Assembly (NCBI RefSeq): GCF_017874425.1
Contig: NZ_JAGGLL010000027.1
Span: forward strand, 1 to 59,011
Direction: 5' to 3'
DNA length: 59,011 bases
From: Clostridium punense
GTDB lineage: Bacteria > Bacillota > Clostridia > Clostridiales > Clostridiaceae
The notes below the pieces were generated by a model. That model had not been told where the DNA came from, did no database searches, and saw only the letters and a list, made by a program, of their open reading frames with translations. Shown piece by piece: positions 51,761 to 59,011 of the stretch. The number at the start of each line of letters is the position of its first letter. Positions within the stretch are counted from its first letter, which is position 1. The position numbers and the translations under genes are program-made.

Positions 51761-52501
51761 TTGGATAATTTAGACATAAAAATAACTAGTAGGATTAAAC
51801 AGAAGATGAGTGTAAGTAAAATTACAACAGAATCGCTTAGATTAGGAATACTATTAGCTATAGTAGGAGGATTTCTAGATGCATATACTTACGTTGGATG
51901 GGGAGGCATTTTTGCTAATGCTCAAACAGGAAATATTGTGTTAGTGAGCATAGAACTTTCAAAAGGGCAGTGGATGCAAGCTCTTCTTCATATGCCACCA
52001 ATTTTGGCATTCATAGTAGGGGTAGTGGTAGCAGAATCTATTAAAAAGTCTCCACCTAAACTTTTCATTAAGGATTCCGTGAGAACTATTTTATTACTTG
52101 AAATTATTGTGCTTTTTATTATAGGTTTTGTGCCAACTACTGTGCCCAATAGTTTTGTAACAGTTACTATTTCATTTGTGTCTTCAGTTCAGATTTCTAC
52201 CTTTAGAAAACTTCATGATTACCCTTATAGCACTACTATGTCCACAGGAAACCTATACTCTGCCTCACAGGCAGCTTATATTGCTGTGGTTAATAAAGAT
52301 AAAAAGTCAGCTTTGAAGGCACTAGGGTATTTTACTATTATTTTTTCCTTTATAATAGGAGCTTTTCTAGGTGGACTAATAACTTCTTCTATAGGAGTTA
52401 AAGCAATATGGGGAGCTGCGATGGTATTAACAAGTGCGGTAGTACTGCTTAGTGCAGGAAAAAAGTATGTAAGTAAAGAGAATATAACTTTAAATAATTA
52501 G
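51761..52501 (+). CDS. YoaK-type DUF1275 membrane protein
   Basis: Starts are TTG: at 51755 (touching GAGGGA) or at 51761, which I prefer for its 7-8 bp spacing. The 246-residue protein has six to seven membrane segments and the DUF1275 hallmarks GGFLDAYTYVGWGGIFANAQ TGNIVLVSI and VSSVQISTFRKL...YSTTMSTGNL. Members are found widely in bacteria; no transport substrate is established. A 20-residue charged N-terminal tail (KITSRIKQKM) precedes the first segment. Confidence 0.85.
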   Translation: MDNLDIKITSRIKQKMSVSKITTESLRLGILLAIVGGFLDAYTYVGWGGIFANAQTGNIVLVSIELSKGQWMQALLHMPPILAFIVGVVVAESIKKSPPKLFIKDSVRTILLLEIIVLFIIGFVPTTVPNSFVTVTISFVSSVQISTFRKLHDYPYSTTMSTGNLYSASQAAYIAVVNKDKKSALKALGYFTIIFSFIIGAFLGGLITSSIGVKAIWGAAMVLTSAVVLLSAGKKYVSKENITLNN

Positions 52502-52534
52502 GGTGAGACGAATATGTTTGGGGAGTGAGTTAAT

Positions 52535-52989
52535 GTGAATTGGATTTTGAGTGTTTTATTTATTACTATTATTATAAGGGACTATAGGATTAGTAGACAG
52601 TTATTAATAAAGGCTAGAAAAAAACTAGTGACAAAGTACTTATTCTTATAGCAGGTGTAGTTTTCTTTTACTTGTTTTATAAATATGCAAAAATTCCAAG
52701 TCATTACCTAGTTGGAATTCTAGGTGTAACTGTACTTATAGTTGGATATTTTAAGAATGGAATAACAGCAATGGGGATTGCTTCTATGTATAGAGGTGCA
52801 CAGTTTATTCCTTGGAATAAAATAAAAGAAGTTAATGTATATAAGGGGAAAATTATAAAAGTCTCTTATGGTGGAGATAGATTTTATAACAGTCTTTATT
52901 TTCAAGATGAAGAGTATTATAGGGTGATAGAATTATTAAATGAAAAATTACCTAATTTAGTGATAAAAATAGATTATGAACCTGTATAA
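52535..52989 (+). pseudogene. Frameshifted or recoded small membrane protein gene
   Basis: A GTG after GGGGAGTGAGTTAAT at 52535 opens MNWILSVLFITIIIRDYRIS RQLLIKARKK and stops at 52653. A -1 change in the A-run at 52618-52624 (A AAA AAA) joins it to the frame that runs to 52989: DKVLILIAGVVFFYLFYKYA, YLVGILGVTVLIVGYFKNG, then a soluble PH-like tail (GAQFIPWNKIKEVNVYKGKI ... DRFYNSLYF). The joined protein would be about 150 residues with two or three membrane segments. A one-base deletion or addition, sequencing error or true -1 slippage are all possible. The family was not recognised. Confidence 0.6.
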
Positions 52990-53162
52990 AACTCAATAAA
53001 CTGAATCTAAAATCTAAATTAAATTCTTCACTAAAAAATACAGGCTACCTTCAATTTTTCTTAAGATTTAAATAGAGGGTTATCTTAAAGAAGTTTAAAA
53101 GTTAAAGCAATGTAAGGTTAAGGTTTTATGAGTTCAAAGATTTGAAAGGATAGCAATTAAAT

Positions 53163-53846
53163 ATGAGAATAAATAAGCTACTTAGTAATTACGGAATTTG
53201 TTCAAGGAAAGAGGCTAATAGAATAATAGAACAGGGAAGAATAATTGTAAATGGAAGGCTTTGTGAACCAGGTCAATGGGTAGAGGAGTACGATAGCATT
53301 CTTTTGGATAATGAGGCTATTAAGCCAAAGAAAAAAGTATATATGGTTTTAAATAAACCGGTGGGAGTTACATGTACCTTATCAAGGGATGTGGAAAATA
53401 ACATAATTAATTTTATGAACTATCCAGATTATGTATTTCCAGTGGGAAGATTAGATAAGGAGTCTCAAGGCTTAATACTCATGACTAATGATGGGGACCT
53501 TGGAAATAAAATTTTAGAATCTGATAATCACCATGAAAAAGAATATATAGTAACTGTCGATAAGTCCTTCGAAGATACATTTCTAGATAAAATGGGTGAA
53601 GGTGTTGAAATCTTAGGAGTTAAAACTAGACCTTGCATTGTAAAAAGAATAAGTGCAGACACTTTTTCAATTATTCTTACTCAAGGGCTAAATAGACAAA
53701 TAAGAAGGATGACTAAGGTTTTTGGCTATGAGGTTATTCGATTAGAAAGAATTCGAATTATGAATGTGTCACTAGATGATTTACAAATTGGAAAGTGGCG
53801 CAACCTTACAGAAAAAGAAGTAAGTGAGCTAAGAAGCTATAATTAA
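53163..53846 (+). CDS. rluF: 23S rRNA pseudouridine synthase, RluF-like
   Basis: The 227-residue protein has an N-terminal S4 domain (MRINKLLSNYGICSRKEANR IIEQGRIIVNG) and the RsuA/RluB/E/F-type catalytic domain with the active-site Asp in PVGRLDKESQGLILMTNDGD (about D98). The ending TQGLNRQIRRMTKVFGYEVI RLERIRIMNVSLDDLQIGKW is typical of RluF, which modifies U2604 (and U2605) of 23S rRNA. RluF of this length is common in Bacillota. AAAGGATAG precedes the ATG. Confidence 0.88.
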   Translation: MRINKLLSNYGICSRKEANRIIEQGRIIVNGRLCEPGQWVEEYDSILLDNEAIKPKKKVYMVLNKPVGVTCTLSRDVENNIINFMNYPDYVFPVGRLDKESQGLILMTNDGDLGNKILESDNHHEKEYIVTVDKSFEDTFLDKMGEGVEILGVKTRPCIVKRISADTFSIILTQGLNRQIRRMTKVFGYEVIRLERIRIMNVSLDDLQIGKWRNLTEKEVSELRSYN

Positions 53847-53866
53847 ATAAATAGAGGTGTTGGTGC

Positions 53867-54412
53867 ATGTTATTAGATACATTAAGTTATATAGGTAGTA
53901 AATTAAATGAAGAAAATATTACGTGGGCTGTAGGAGCATCTATTCTATTAAACCATTATGGATTAGTTGATAAACCAAATGATATAGATATTATGATTAA
54001 TATAAAGGACATTGAAAAAGCAGATAAGATTTTGACTTCTTTAGGCAAGAAAAAATCGCAGGAAAAAGTATCAACCTATAATACAGAGTACTTTTATGAA
54101 TATGTAATTAATGGTATTGATGTGGATGCGATGGCAGGAATGATTATTAATCATGAGGCAGGAGCATACGAGTATAGGTTTGATGATGAAGCAATAACAG
54201 GACAAAGACAAATTAATGGAGTTAATATACCACTAACCTCTTTAGAAGACTGGTATGTTTTATATCAAGTAATTCCTAATAGAGATTTAAAGGTAAAACT
54301 TATAGAAGATTATTTGATAAAGAATGGGGTGAAAAATCCAGAGTTATTGAAAAGAACTTTAGAAGGATGTTTGCCCATAGAAGTGAGAAATAGGATTAAA
54401 AATTTTATATAA
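53867..54412 (+). CDS. Nucleotidyltransferase-like protein
   Basis: A 181-residue protein with a nucleotidyltransferase core: AVGASILLNHYGLVDKPND ending in the catalytic DIDIMI (DxD) and DVDAMAG as the third acidic site. This is the shape of small antibiotic- or NTase-like proteins in bacteria. The gene begins 21 bp after rluF. A 19-bp hairpin overlapping its stop codon terminates the pair. No adjacent toxin or antitoxin partner was found. Confidence 0.75.
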   Translation: MLLDTLSYIGSKLNEENITWAVGASILLNHYGLVDKPNDIDIMINIKDIEKADKILTSLGKKKSQEKVSTYNTEYFYEYVINGIDVDAMAGMIINHEAGAYEYRFDDEAITGQRQINGVNIPLTSLEDWYVLYQVIPNRDLKVKLIEDYLIKNGVKNPELLKRTLEGCLPIEVRNRIKNFI

Positions 54413-54455
54413 ATAAGAGATAAGGTATAGTTTTGTATACCTTATCTCTTATTTC
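54411..54455 (+). terminator. Strong terminator overlapping a stop codon
   Basis: AAATAAGAGATAAGGTATA (54411-54429) pairs perfectly over 19 bp with 54436-54454 across GTTTTG. The stem begins inside the TAA of the preceding gene. Confidence 0.85.
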
Positions 54456-54585
54456 TCAAAGGAGTATAATATTTCTAGAGGAAGGTATGTATTTAGTGGT
54501 TATTAATAGAATAAGAAGAGTAATAGAAAATAATGAATTTAGATGGTTGTGAGGATAAATAAGAGATCATAAAGGAGAAGTGAAA

Positions 54586-55008
54586 ATGGAACTAAAGGTT
54601 CAGTATGATTGTTCAAATATAGATTTTCAATATATAACTGATACACTTAAAACTGTTGGTATGGGGTACTTTGATGCCATAACTCATAAAAAAGCCTTTG
54701 AAAATAGCTATACTGTAGTATTTATTTTTGACAACGAAAAGCTTATAGGGTTTGGAAGAGGAATTTCAGATGGAGCCTATCAGGCAGGAATTTATGATGT
54801 GGCTGTGATTCCGGAGTATCAAGGTAAAGGTATAGGAAAAATCATTGTAGATAGCATTTTAAAAACCATACCTCAATGCAATGTTATTTTGTATGCTGCA
54901 CCAGGAAAAGATGCATTTTATGAAAAGTTAGGGTTCAGAAGAATGAAAACAGGAATGGCATTATTTCTAAATAGTGAGAGAATGCAAGAAAAGGGCTTTA
55001 CTGATTAG
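54586..55008 (+). CDS. GNAT N-acetyltransferase
   Basis: I chose the ATG (MELKVQYDCSNIDFQYITD) 8 bp after AAGGAG, over a GTG 6 nt upstream. The 140-residue protein is a compact GNAT with VAVIPEYQGKGIGKIIVDSI and VILYAAPGKDAFYEKLGFRR MKTGMALF, the ending of the small YpeA/YkkB-like group. It is a single-gene unit with no close neighbour on either side. The substrate is unknown. Confidence 0.87.
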   Translation: MELKVQYDCSNIDFQYITDTLKTVGMGYFDAITHKKAFENSYTVVFIFDNEKLIGFGRGISDGAYQAGIYDVAVIPEYQGKGIGKIIVDSILKTIPQCNVILYAAPGKDAFYEKLGFRRMKTGMALFLNSERMQEKGFTD

Positions 55009-55120
55009 TAGAACTAAAATAAAATGAGAGTTTAATAAGGTTTTAGTTGGGAGTAAGCAATATTGTTAGAAGAAACCAAGCAAAGATTAGCAGAAATGTA
55101 ATATTAGAACGGGGGATATT

Positions 55121-55672
55121 ATGTTAGAAATAATAAAGGATAAGCTACCTATAAGCGCTTCGCAGGAATACATAATTGACAATATAACAGAGGATTTTAA
55201 AGGTGATCTTTTTAACATTTATAGAAATGAAAATATTGCAAAGTATGTAGCAAGAAAAACCCATACCAAAATTAAAGATACTGAAGAGTTTATTGAATTA
55301 ATGAGAGAAAGAATGAAAGCAAGTACTAATTTATATTTAGGTATTTATACTTTAAGTCCTAAAAAGTTAATAGGTATTGTTAGATTACTAAAGAAAGAAG
55401 AACCTGGTATTTTAACTATAGGTTATGCACTTAGTGAAGAATATTGGGGAAAAGGAATTATATCATTAGCAGTAGGTAGTCTAATTCCACTTATAAAGGA
55501 AGAGGGAACATATTCGGCTCTTCGTGCAACCATAAGAGAAGAAAATATAAATTCTCAAAGATGTATTGAAAAAATGGGCTTTAAGTTAAGTGGAAAGTTT
55601 AAAAAAGTTGATAATGTTCAGGGAAAAGAAGAAGTGGAAAGTGAAAGGTTACTATATTATAAGGAGCTTTAA
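55121..55672 (+). CDS. GNAT acetyltransferase (RimJ/RimL type)
   Basis: A 183-residue GNAT of the RimJ/RimL shape: IYRNENIAKYVARKTHTKIK DTEEFIELM, GYALSEEYWGKGIISLAVG (acetyl-CoA loop) and INSQRCIEKMGFKLSGKFKK. The N-terminal segment up to residue 25 is slightly longer than usual. The substrate is unknown. GGGGGATATT precedes the ATG. Confidence 0.87.
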   Translation: MLEIIKDKLPISASQEYIIDNITEDFKGDLFNIYRNENIAKYVARKTHTKIKDTEEFIELMRERMKASTNLYLGIYTLSPKKLIGIVRLLKKEEPGILTIGYALSEEYWGKGIISLAVGSLIPLIKEEGTYSALRATIREENINSQRCIEKMGFKLSGKFKKVDNVQGKEEVESERLLYYKEL

Positions 55673-55795
55673 AATTAAGTTATAGACTAAACAGAGGTAA
55701 TATTTGTATAATAATTATATAGGGTTATATCTTTACAAGTATAAGGAACTACTAAAGCTTAAGGTAGTTCCTTTTTTGGAATAGGGAGGGAGAAA

Positions 55796-57405
55796 ATGAA
55801 AAATAATAAAAAATATTTATTTACAGCTTTAGCTACTCAGATGCTTCTAGTTCCTATAGTAATTACCGTGATGTTAATTGTACTTATGCCAATGCTAGGT
55901 AGTGTATTAGACTTATCAAAAACAGGAAAATATACAGTAGGCCTTATTGTTTTATTGGGCTTCTCTATAGCCATATTAATTATAAGCACAATTATTGGAA
56001 TGATTTTCTCTAGGCTATGGTCAAAAGGAGGTATTGAACTAAAATACAAATATAAAATTTCTTTATTTCCTATTTGTTATGCTATAATTTTTGCCATTGG
56101 AATTCTATTATTTTCGAAAGGAAATTATAATTCTATCTGGTGGATAGTGTATATATACAAAAATCCAGCATTTTTTATGATAGGCCTCATTTTCTTCTTA
56201 ATGGGGCGCTATTTTATGTTACCTGTAATAGAACTAATTAGCTATATTGGATTTGTCTTAGGAATTTTCCTATACCAAGTTATCAGTAGGAAAGAAATTA
56301 AGATAGAAACTTCAAGAAACTTTACGATAGTCTCTGCATTAATAGTAATTGCTCTTGTTGCTGTTTTAGCCGGCTTTACAAAGGATGTTATTAGTAATGG
56401 AATTACTGAGATTACTTATGGAAAAACTGATTTAAAGAATGATTTAAATGAAGATGATTTGATTAACATAGCACCATTTAAAGTAGCAAACGGTCTTGCC
56501 AAGCTCGGGGGTCCTGCAAGTCTTCAGTTTACTGACATTAATACCATGCCAAGATTAGATGGAGCTACAGCAGCGTACCCTGTTTATGCTTCCTTTGTAG
56601 AAGCTACCTATAAAGGGCTAGGAGAATACTATTTTAATGCTATGAAGAGCAGTACCCAAGAATTCATAGATAAAGATATGCATGTAGCCTTTGTTATTAG
56701 TGATCACTTTCCATTTAATATTGTAAAATGTTCAAAGACTGGAGAAGCATATGAAAGACTAATTAAAAAAGAAACGGATATAATATTTGTGGCAGAACCC
56801 TCAAAGGAGCATATAGAAAAAATAAAAGCATCAGGTGATGAATTTGCTTTAACTCCAATTGCAAGTGAAGCTTTTGTGTTTTTTACAAATAAACAAAATT
56901 CGGTTGAAAATCTATCAGTAAAACAAATTCAGGATATATACTCAGGTAATGTTAACAATTGGAAAGAAGTGGGTGGAGAAAATAAAACAATATTACCATT
57001 TCAAAGACCTGAAAATTCTGGTAGCCAAACTGTTATGCAAAATAAAGTAATGAAAGGTATTACTATGATATCACCTAGAAAGAAAATCTTGTCAATGGTA
57101 TGGGTGGGATTATTTCTCAGGTTGCAGATTATAAGAATGCAAAGAATTCTATTGGCTATTCTTTTATGTATTATTCTTCTCAAATGTTTAAAAACAATCA
57201 AATTAAATACATTGCTATAGATGGAGTACTGCCAACAGCTGAAACCGTAAGGAATAAAACGTATCCTTTCACTGTTCCAGTTTATGCAGTAACTTTAAAA
57301 TCTAATAAAAATGAAAATGTTGAAAAGTTGATACAGTGGATTCTTTCAGAGGAAGGGCAGAAATTAGTTGAAGAAACAGGGTATGTTCCAGTGAATAAAG
57401 AATAA
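55796..57405 (+). pseudogene. Membrane-anchored PstS-like binding protein with a frameshift
   Basis: The frame from 55796 encodes about six N-terminal membrane segments (residues about 5-200) and then a periplasmic-binding domain of the PstS type: GGPASLQFTDINTMPRLDGA, FVEATYKGLGEYYF, VAFVISDHFPFNI, FALTPIASEAFVFFTNKQNS, VENLSVKQIQDIYSGNVNNW and RPENSGSQTVMQN. The frame then drifts at about 57079-57081, where an A is missing in AGAAAG. The correct continuation (NGMGGIISQVADYKNAKNSI ... VEETGYVPVNKE) is in another frame, ending at 57405. Restoring one base gives about 536 residues. Either a recent pseudogene or a sequence error. Confidence 0.8.
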
Positions 57406-57731
57406 TTTCTAGAAATAATAAATTTAAAGATAATATAAAATTAAGTATTCTTGTAAGATAATCAATATACAAGATTTATGAGAAGAAATTCTAGAATTAA
57501 TGACTAATTGAAATTACTTTGTTTATATTTATATGATGTAGTATTTATGTCAAGATTTGCATCACTAAATATTTTCATAGAAGTACTAAAGAAAGGATGT
57601 GAAACCTTAGGAATAGTTGTTTATACGGTATTTATAAAACTAATAATGGAAAGTAACACGGGGATAGTAATCTTAAGTAACTTATTAGGACCAATAAATG
57701 TTATATGACAACTATTTACTAAACAGAGCAT
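57406..57731. other. Intergenic, one doubtful short frame
   Basis: A 66-codon frame from a TTG at 57508 to 57708 (FIEVLKKGCETLGIVVYTVF IKLIMESNTG..) lacks a ribosome binding site. Its hydrophobic text could be a membrane-protein relic, but I cannot support a gene. Nothing else is visible. Confidence 0.4.
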
Positions 57732-58655
57732 ATGAAGAACAGCGAATTAAGAAATGAACAAGGACTTACTGAAAGTGAATTTATAGAAAAGTATGATCCA
57801 AACAAATATGATAGACCTAGTGTGACTAATGATGTGCTGATATTTACCTTAGGAGACGGTGAAGAAAGAAGTAATTACCCTCATAAGAAGTTACAGCTTT
57901 TGCTGATACAAAGAAGAGATCATCCTTATATTCACAAATGGGCACTTCCCGGTGGGTTTTTAAATATGGATGAGGATTTAATTCAAGGAGCCTATAGAGA
58001 ACTTGAAGAGGAAACAGGAGTAACTGATATTTATGTAGAGCAGTTAGGTGCTTTTGGAGAGATGTACATCGACAAGGAAAGAACTATTCCAAGGGATCCA
58101 AGAACTAGAATAATAACAGTAGGTAACATTGCACTTATTCCTAAAGATAAGCTAAAACCTAAAGCTGGGGATGATGCTGAAAGTGTTATGTGGTTTAGTG
58201 TAGAAACTGAGTTTTTAGGTAAAAAAGTCTGTGAGGACTACTTTACTAAAGCTAATATTCTACATCTTTCTTCTGAGGATGGTAAAATCAAAATTTCCTA
58301 TGAGATTGAAGAAAAAATTACTAATGATGCTATGAGAATGAGAGAAGTAAGTTATAGTCTTTTAGATAATAGTACGGATTCCTTAGCAGCAGACCATTTT
58401 AAATTAATATTTTGTGGACTAAACAATATAAGAAAAGAAATGGAATATACTCCGATAGCCTTAAATTTACTACCTGAAACATTTACCTTAGGAGAGTTGA
58501 CTGAAGTCTATGAAGCTATACTTGGAAGAAAAATTCAGAATCTAGAATGTAAGCTTGGAGATATGATAGTAAAAGTTAGCGAATGCGCATATAGTGATGA
58601 TATAACTTCAGAGCAGTTATACAAATTAAATGCTGGTTGGGAACATGAGTTTTAA
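57732..58655 (+). CDS. Nudix-winged-helix protein, NrtR-like
   Basis: The 307-residue protein has an N-terminal Nudix domain with its box at about 74-97 (GGFLNMDEDLIQGAYRELEE ETGV) in the ADP-ribose-type context KWALPGG. A C-terminal winged-helix region follows (ALNLLPETFTLGELTEVYEA ILGRKIQN), matching the NrtR regulators of NAD metabolism. The Nudix glutamates are kept, so it may still hydrolyse as well as bind ADP-ribose-type ligands. No NAD-biosynthesis gene is beside it. The ribosome binding site is weak. Confidence 0.8.
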   Translation: MKNSELRNEQGLTESEFIEKYDPNKYDRPSVTNDVLIFTLGDGEERSNYPHKKLQLLLIQRRDHPYIHKWALPGGFLNMDEDLIQGAYRELEEETGVTDIYVEQLGAFGEMYIDKERTIPRDPRTRIITVGNIALIPKDKLKPKAGDDAESVMWFSVETEFLGKKVCEDYFTKANILHLSSEDGKIKISYEIEEKITNDAMRMREVSYSLLDNSTDSLAADHFKLIFCGLNNIRKEMEYTPIALNLLPETFTLGELTEVYEAILGRKIQNLECKLGDMIVKVSECAYSDDITSEQLYKLNAGWEHEF

Positions 58656-58663
58656 CATTTATA

Positions 58664-58706
58664 GAAAAACTCCTACAAATTTCAAGTGAAATCTGTGGGA
58701 GTTTTT
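58664..58706 (+). terminator. Intrinsic terminator after NrtR-like gene
   Basis: AAAAACTCC-ACA-ATTTC pairs with GAAAT-TGT-GGAGTTTTT across AAGT, with one bulge, then T-rich. Confidence 0.85.
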
Positions 58707-58753
58707 TATTTGCTATAAGCCATTCCAGCTAACATTTTTTCTTTTTCAGTCAT
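58706..58753 (-). pseudogene. N-terminal relic of a maltose O-acetyltransferase gene
   Basis: On the minus strand GGAGTGATTACT precedes an ATG that opens MTEKEKMLAGMAYSK and a stop. MTEKEKMLAGxxY is the usual beginning of maltose/galactoside O-acetyltransferases (Maa). Only the first 13 or so codons of that gene are left; the remainder has been replaced by the terminator of the NrtR-like gene. The rest of the window (58756-59011) is AT-rich and empty. Confidence 0.6.
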
Positions 58754-59011
58754 AGTAATCACTCCTAAGAAATATTGTACACTTACTTTTACTCATTATA
58801 ACACTAGAAAACAATAATGTTAAATTTTCCATGGAAATAAGGTATAATGATAAAATAATATTAATGACTTTATAACTAAAGATTGGACTATATAAAATTA
58901 GTAAGAAATAATTAATATATATATGTTTTAATTAAGAAAATTCATCCCTAAAAATACCACTAATATAAAACTATATAAAAATCCAAAATAATAAAAATAA
59001 ATTATGCGAGG

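Noticed and set aside
57508-57708. 66-codon frame from a TTG
   Set aside because: No ribosome binding site and no recognisable domain; possibly a relic but not supportable as a gene.
1-59011. CRISPR array, prophage, tRNA or rRNA genes
   Set aside because: No regularly spaced repeats, phage structural or integrase genes, or RNA gene signatures were found on either strand by eye.

Overview
The window is about 59 kb of AT-rich DNA. It has strong AGGAGG/GGGGG ribosome binding sites, frequent TTG and GTG starts, T-rich intrinsic terminators, a T-box leader and extended -10 promoters (TATGGTATAAT type). Together with protein families such as the CD3324 family, YoaP, DUF1275, NudC, clostridial-type GdhA and short sensor kinases, this points to a low-GC Bacillota chromosome, most likely Clostridium or a close relative. 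No rRNA, tRNA, CRISPR array, intact transposase or phage structural gene was seen.

Layout. 0.3-9 kb: HD-domain protein, esterase and ArsR-type regulator; then gdhA, nudC, a DUF89 phosphatase, an AraC-GyrI regulator and a nucleotidyltransferase. 9-18 kb: a UvrA paralogue, a YoaP-type acetyltransferase followed by the relic of a second copy, a DUF6323/DUF6179 pair and an ECF S component. 18-24 kb: a response regulator, two ABC exporters and a histidine kinase, resembling a peptide-antibiotic sensing and immunity module. 24-29 kb: acetyltransferases, a staygreen-family protein, a GyrI-like protein and a WYL regulator. 29-46 kb: a dense accessory region of Nudix, HAM1/RdgB, MazG-like, GNAT and phosphotransferase/kinase genes, with asnA under a T-box, a stray DNA sliding clamp (DnaN paralogue) and an ANT(6)-like gene. 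47-59 kb: small regulators with membrane partners, YoaK, RluF, more GNATs, a membrane-anchored PstS-like gene with a frameshift and a Nudix-winged-helix (NrtR-like) protein.

Two themes stand out. First, the window holds at least twelve GNAT genes, six Nudix genes, two HAM1-type genes and a MazG-like domain, so it is rich in nucleotide-pool cleaning and small-molecule modification functions. Three of these loci (upstream of 29256, 36778 and 38104) share one promoter-like block, TTACAGTRA - 8 nt - TAAAAT with invariant spacing, suggesting co-regulation of two Nudix operons with the sliding-clamp paralogue. Second, a family of roughly 150-180 bp MITE-like elements with terminal inverted repeats occurs five times, always tight against genes. 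Two copies supply the stop codon and last six residues of the neighbouring protein in the same TIR frame. One lies between the asnA T-box and asnA, one abuts the gdhA ribosome binding site, and one separates a transporter gene from its terminator.

The window also carries several gene relics (duplicated YoaP tail, hydrolase tail, AraC effector domain, maltose acetyltransferase N-terminus) and two single-base frameshifts in A-runs. All identifications come from reading the sequence; no database search was run.
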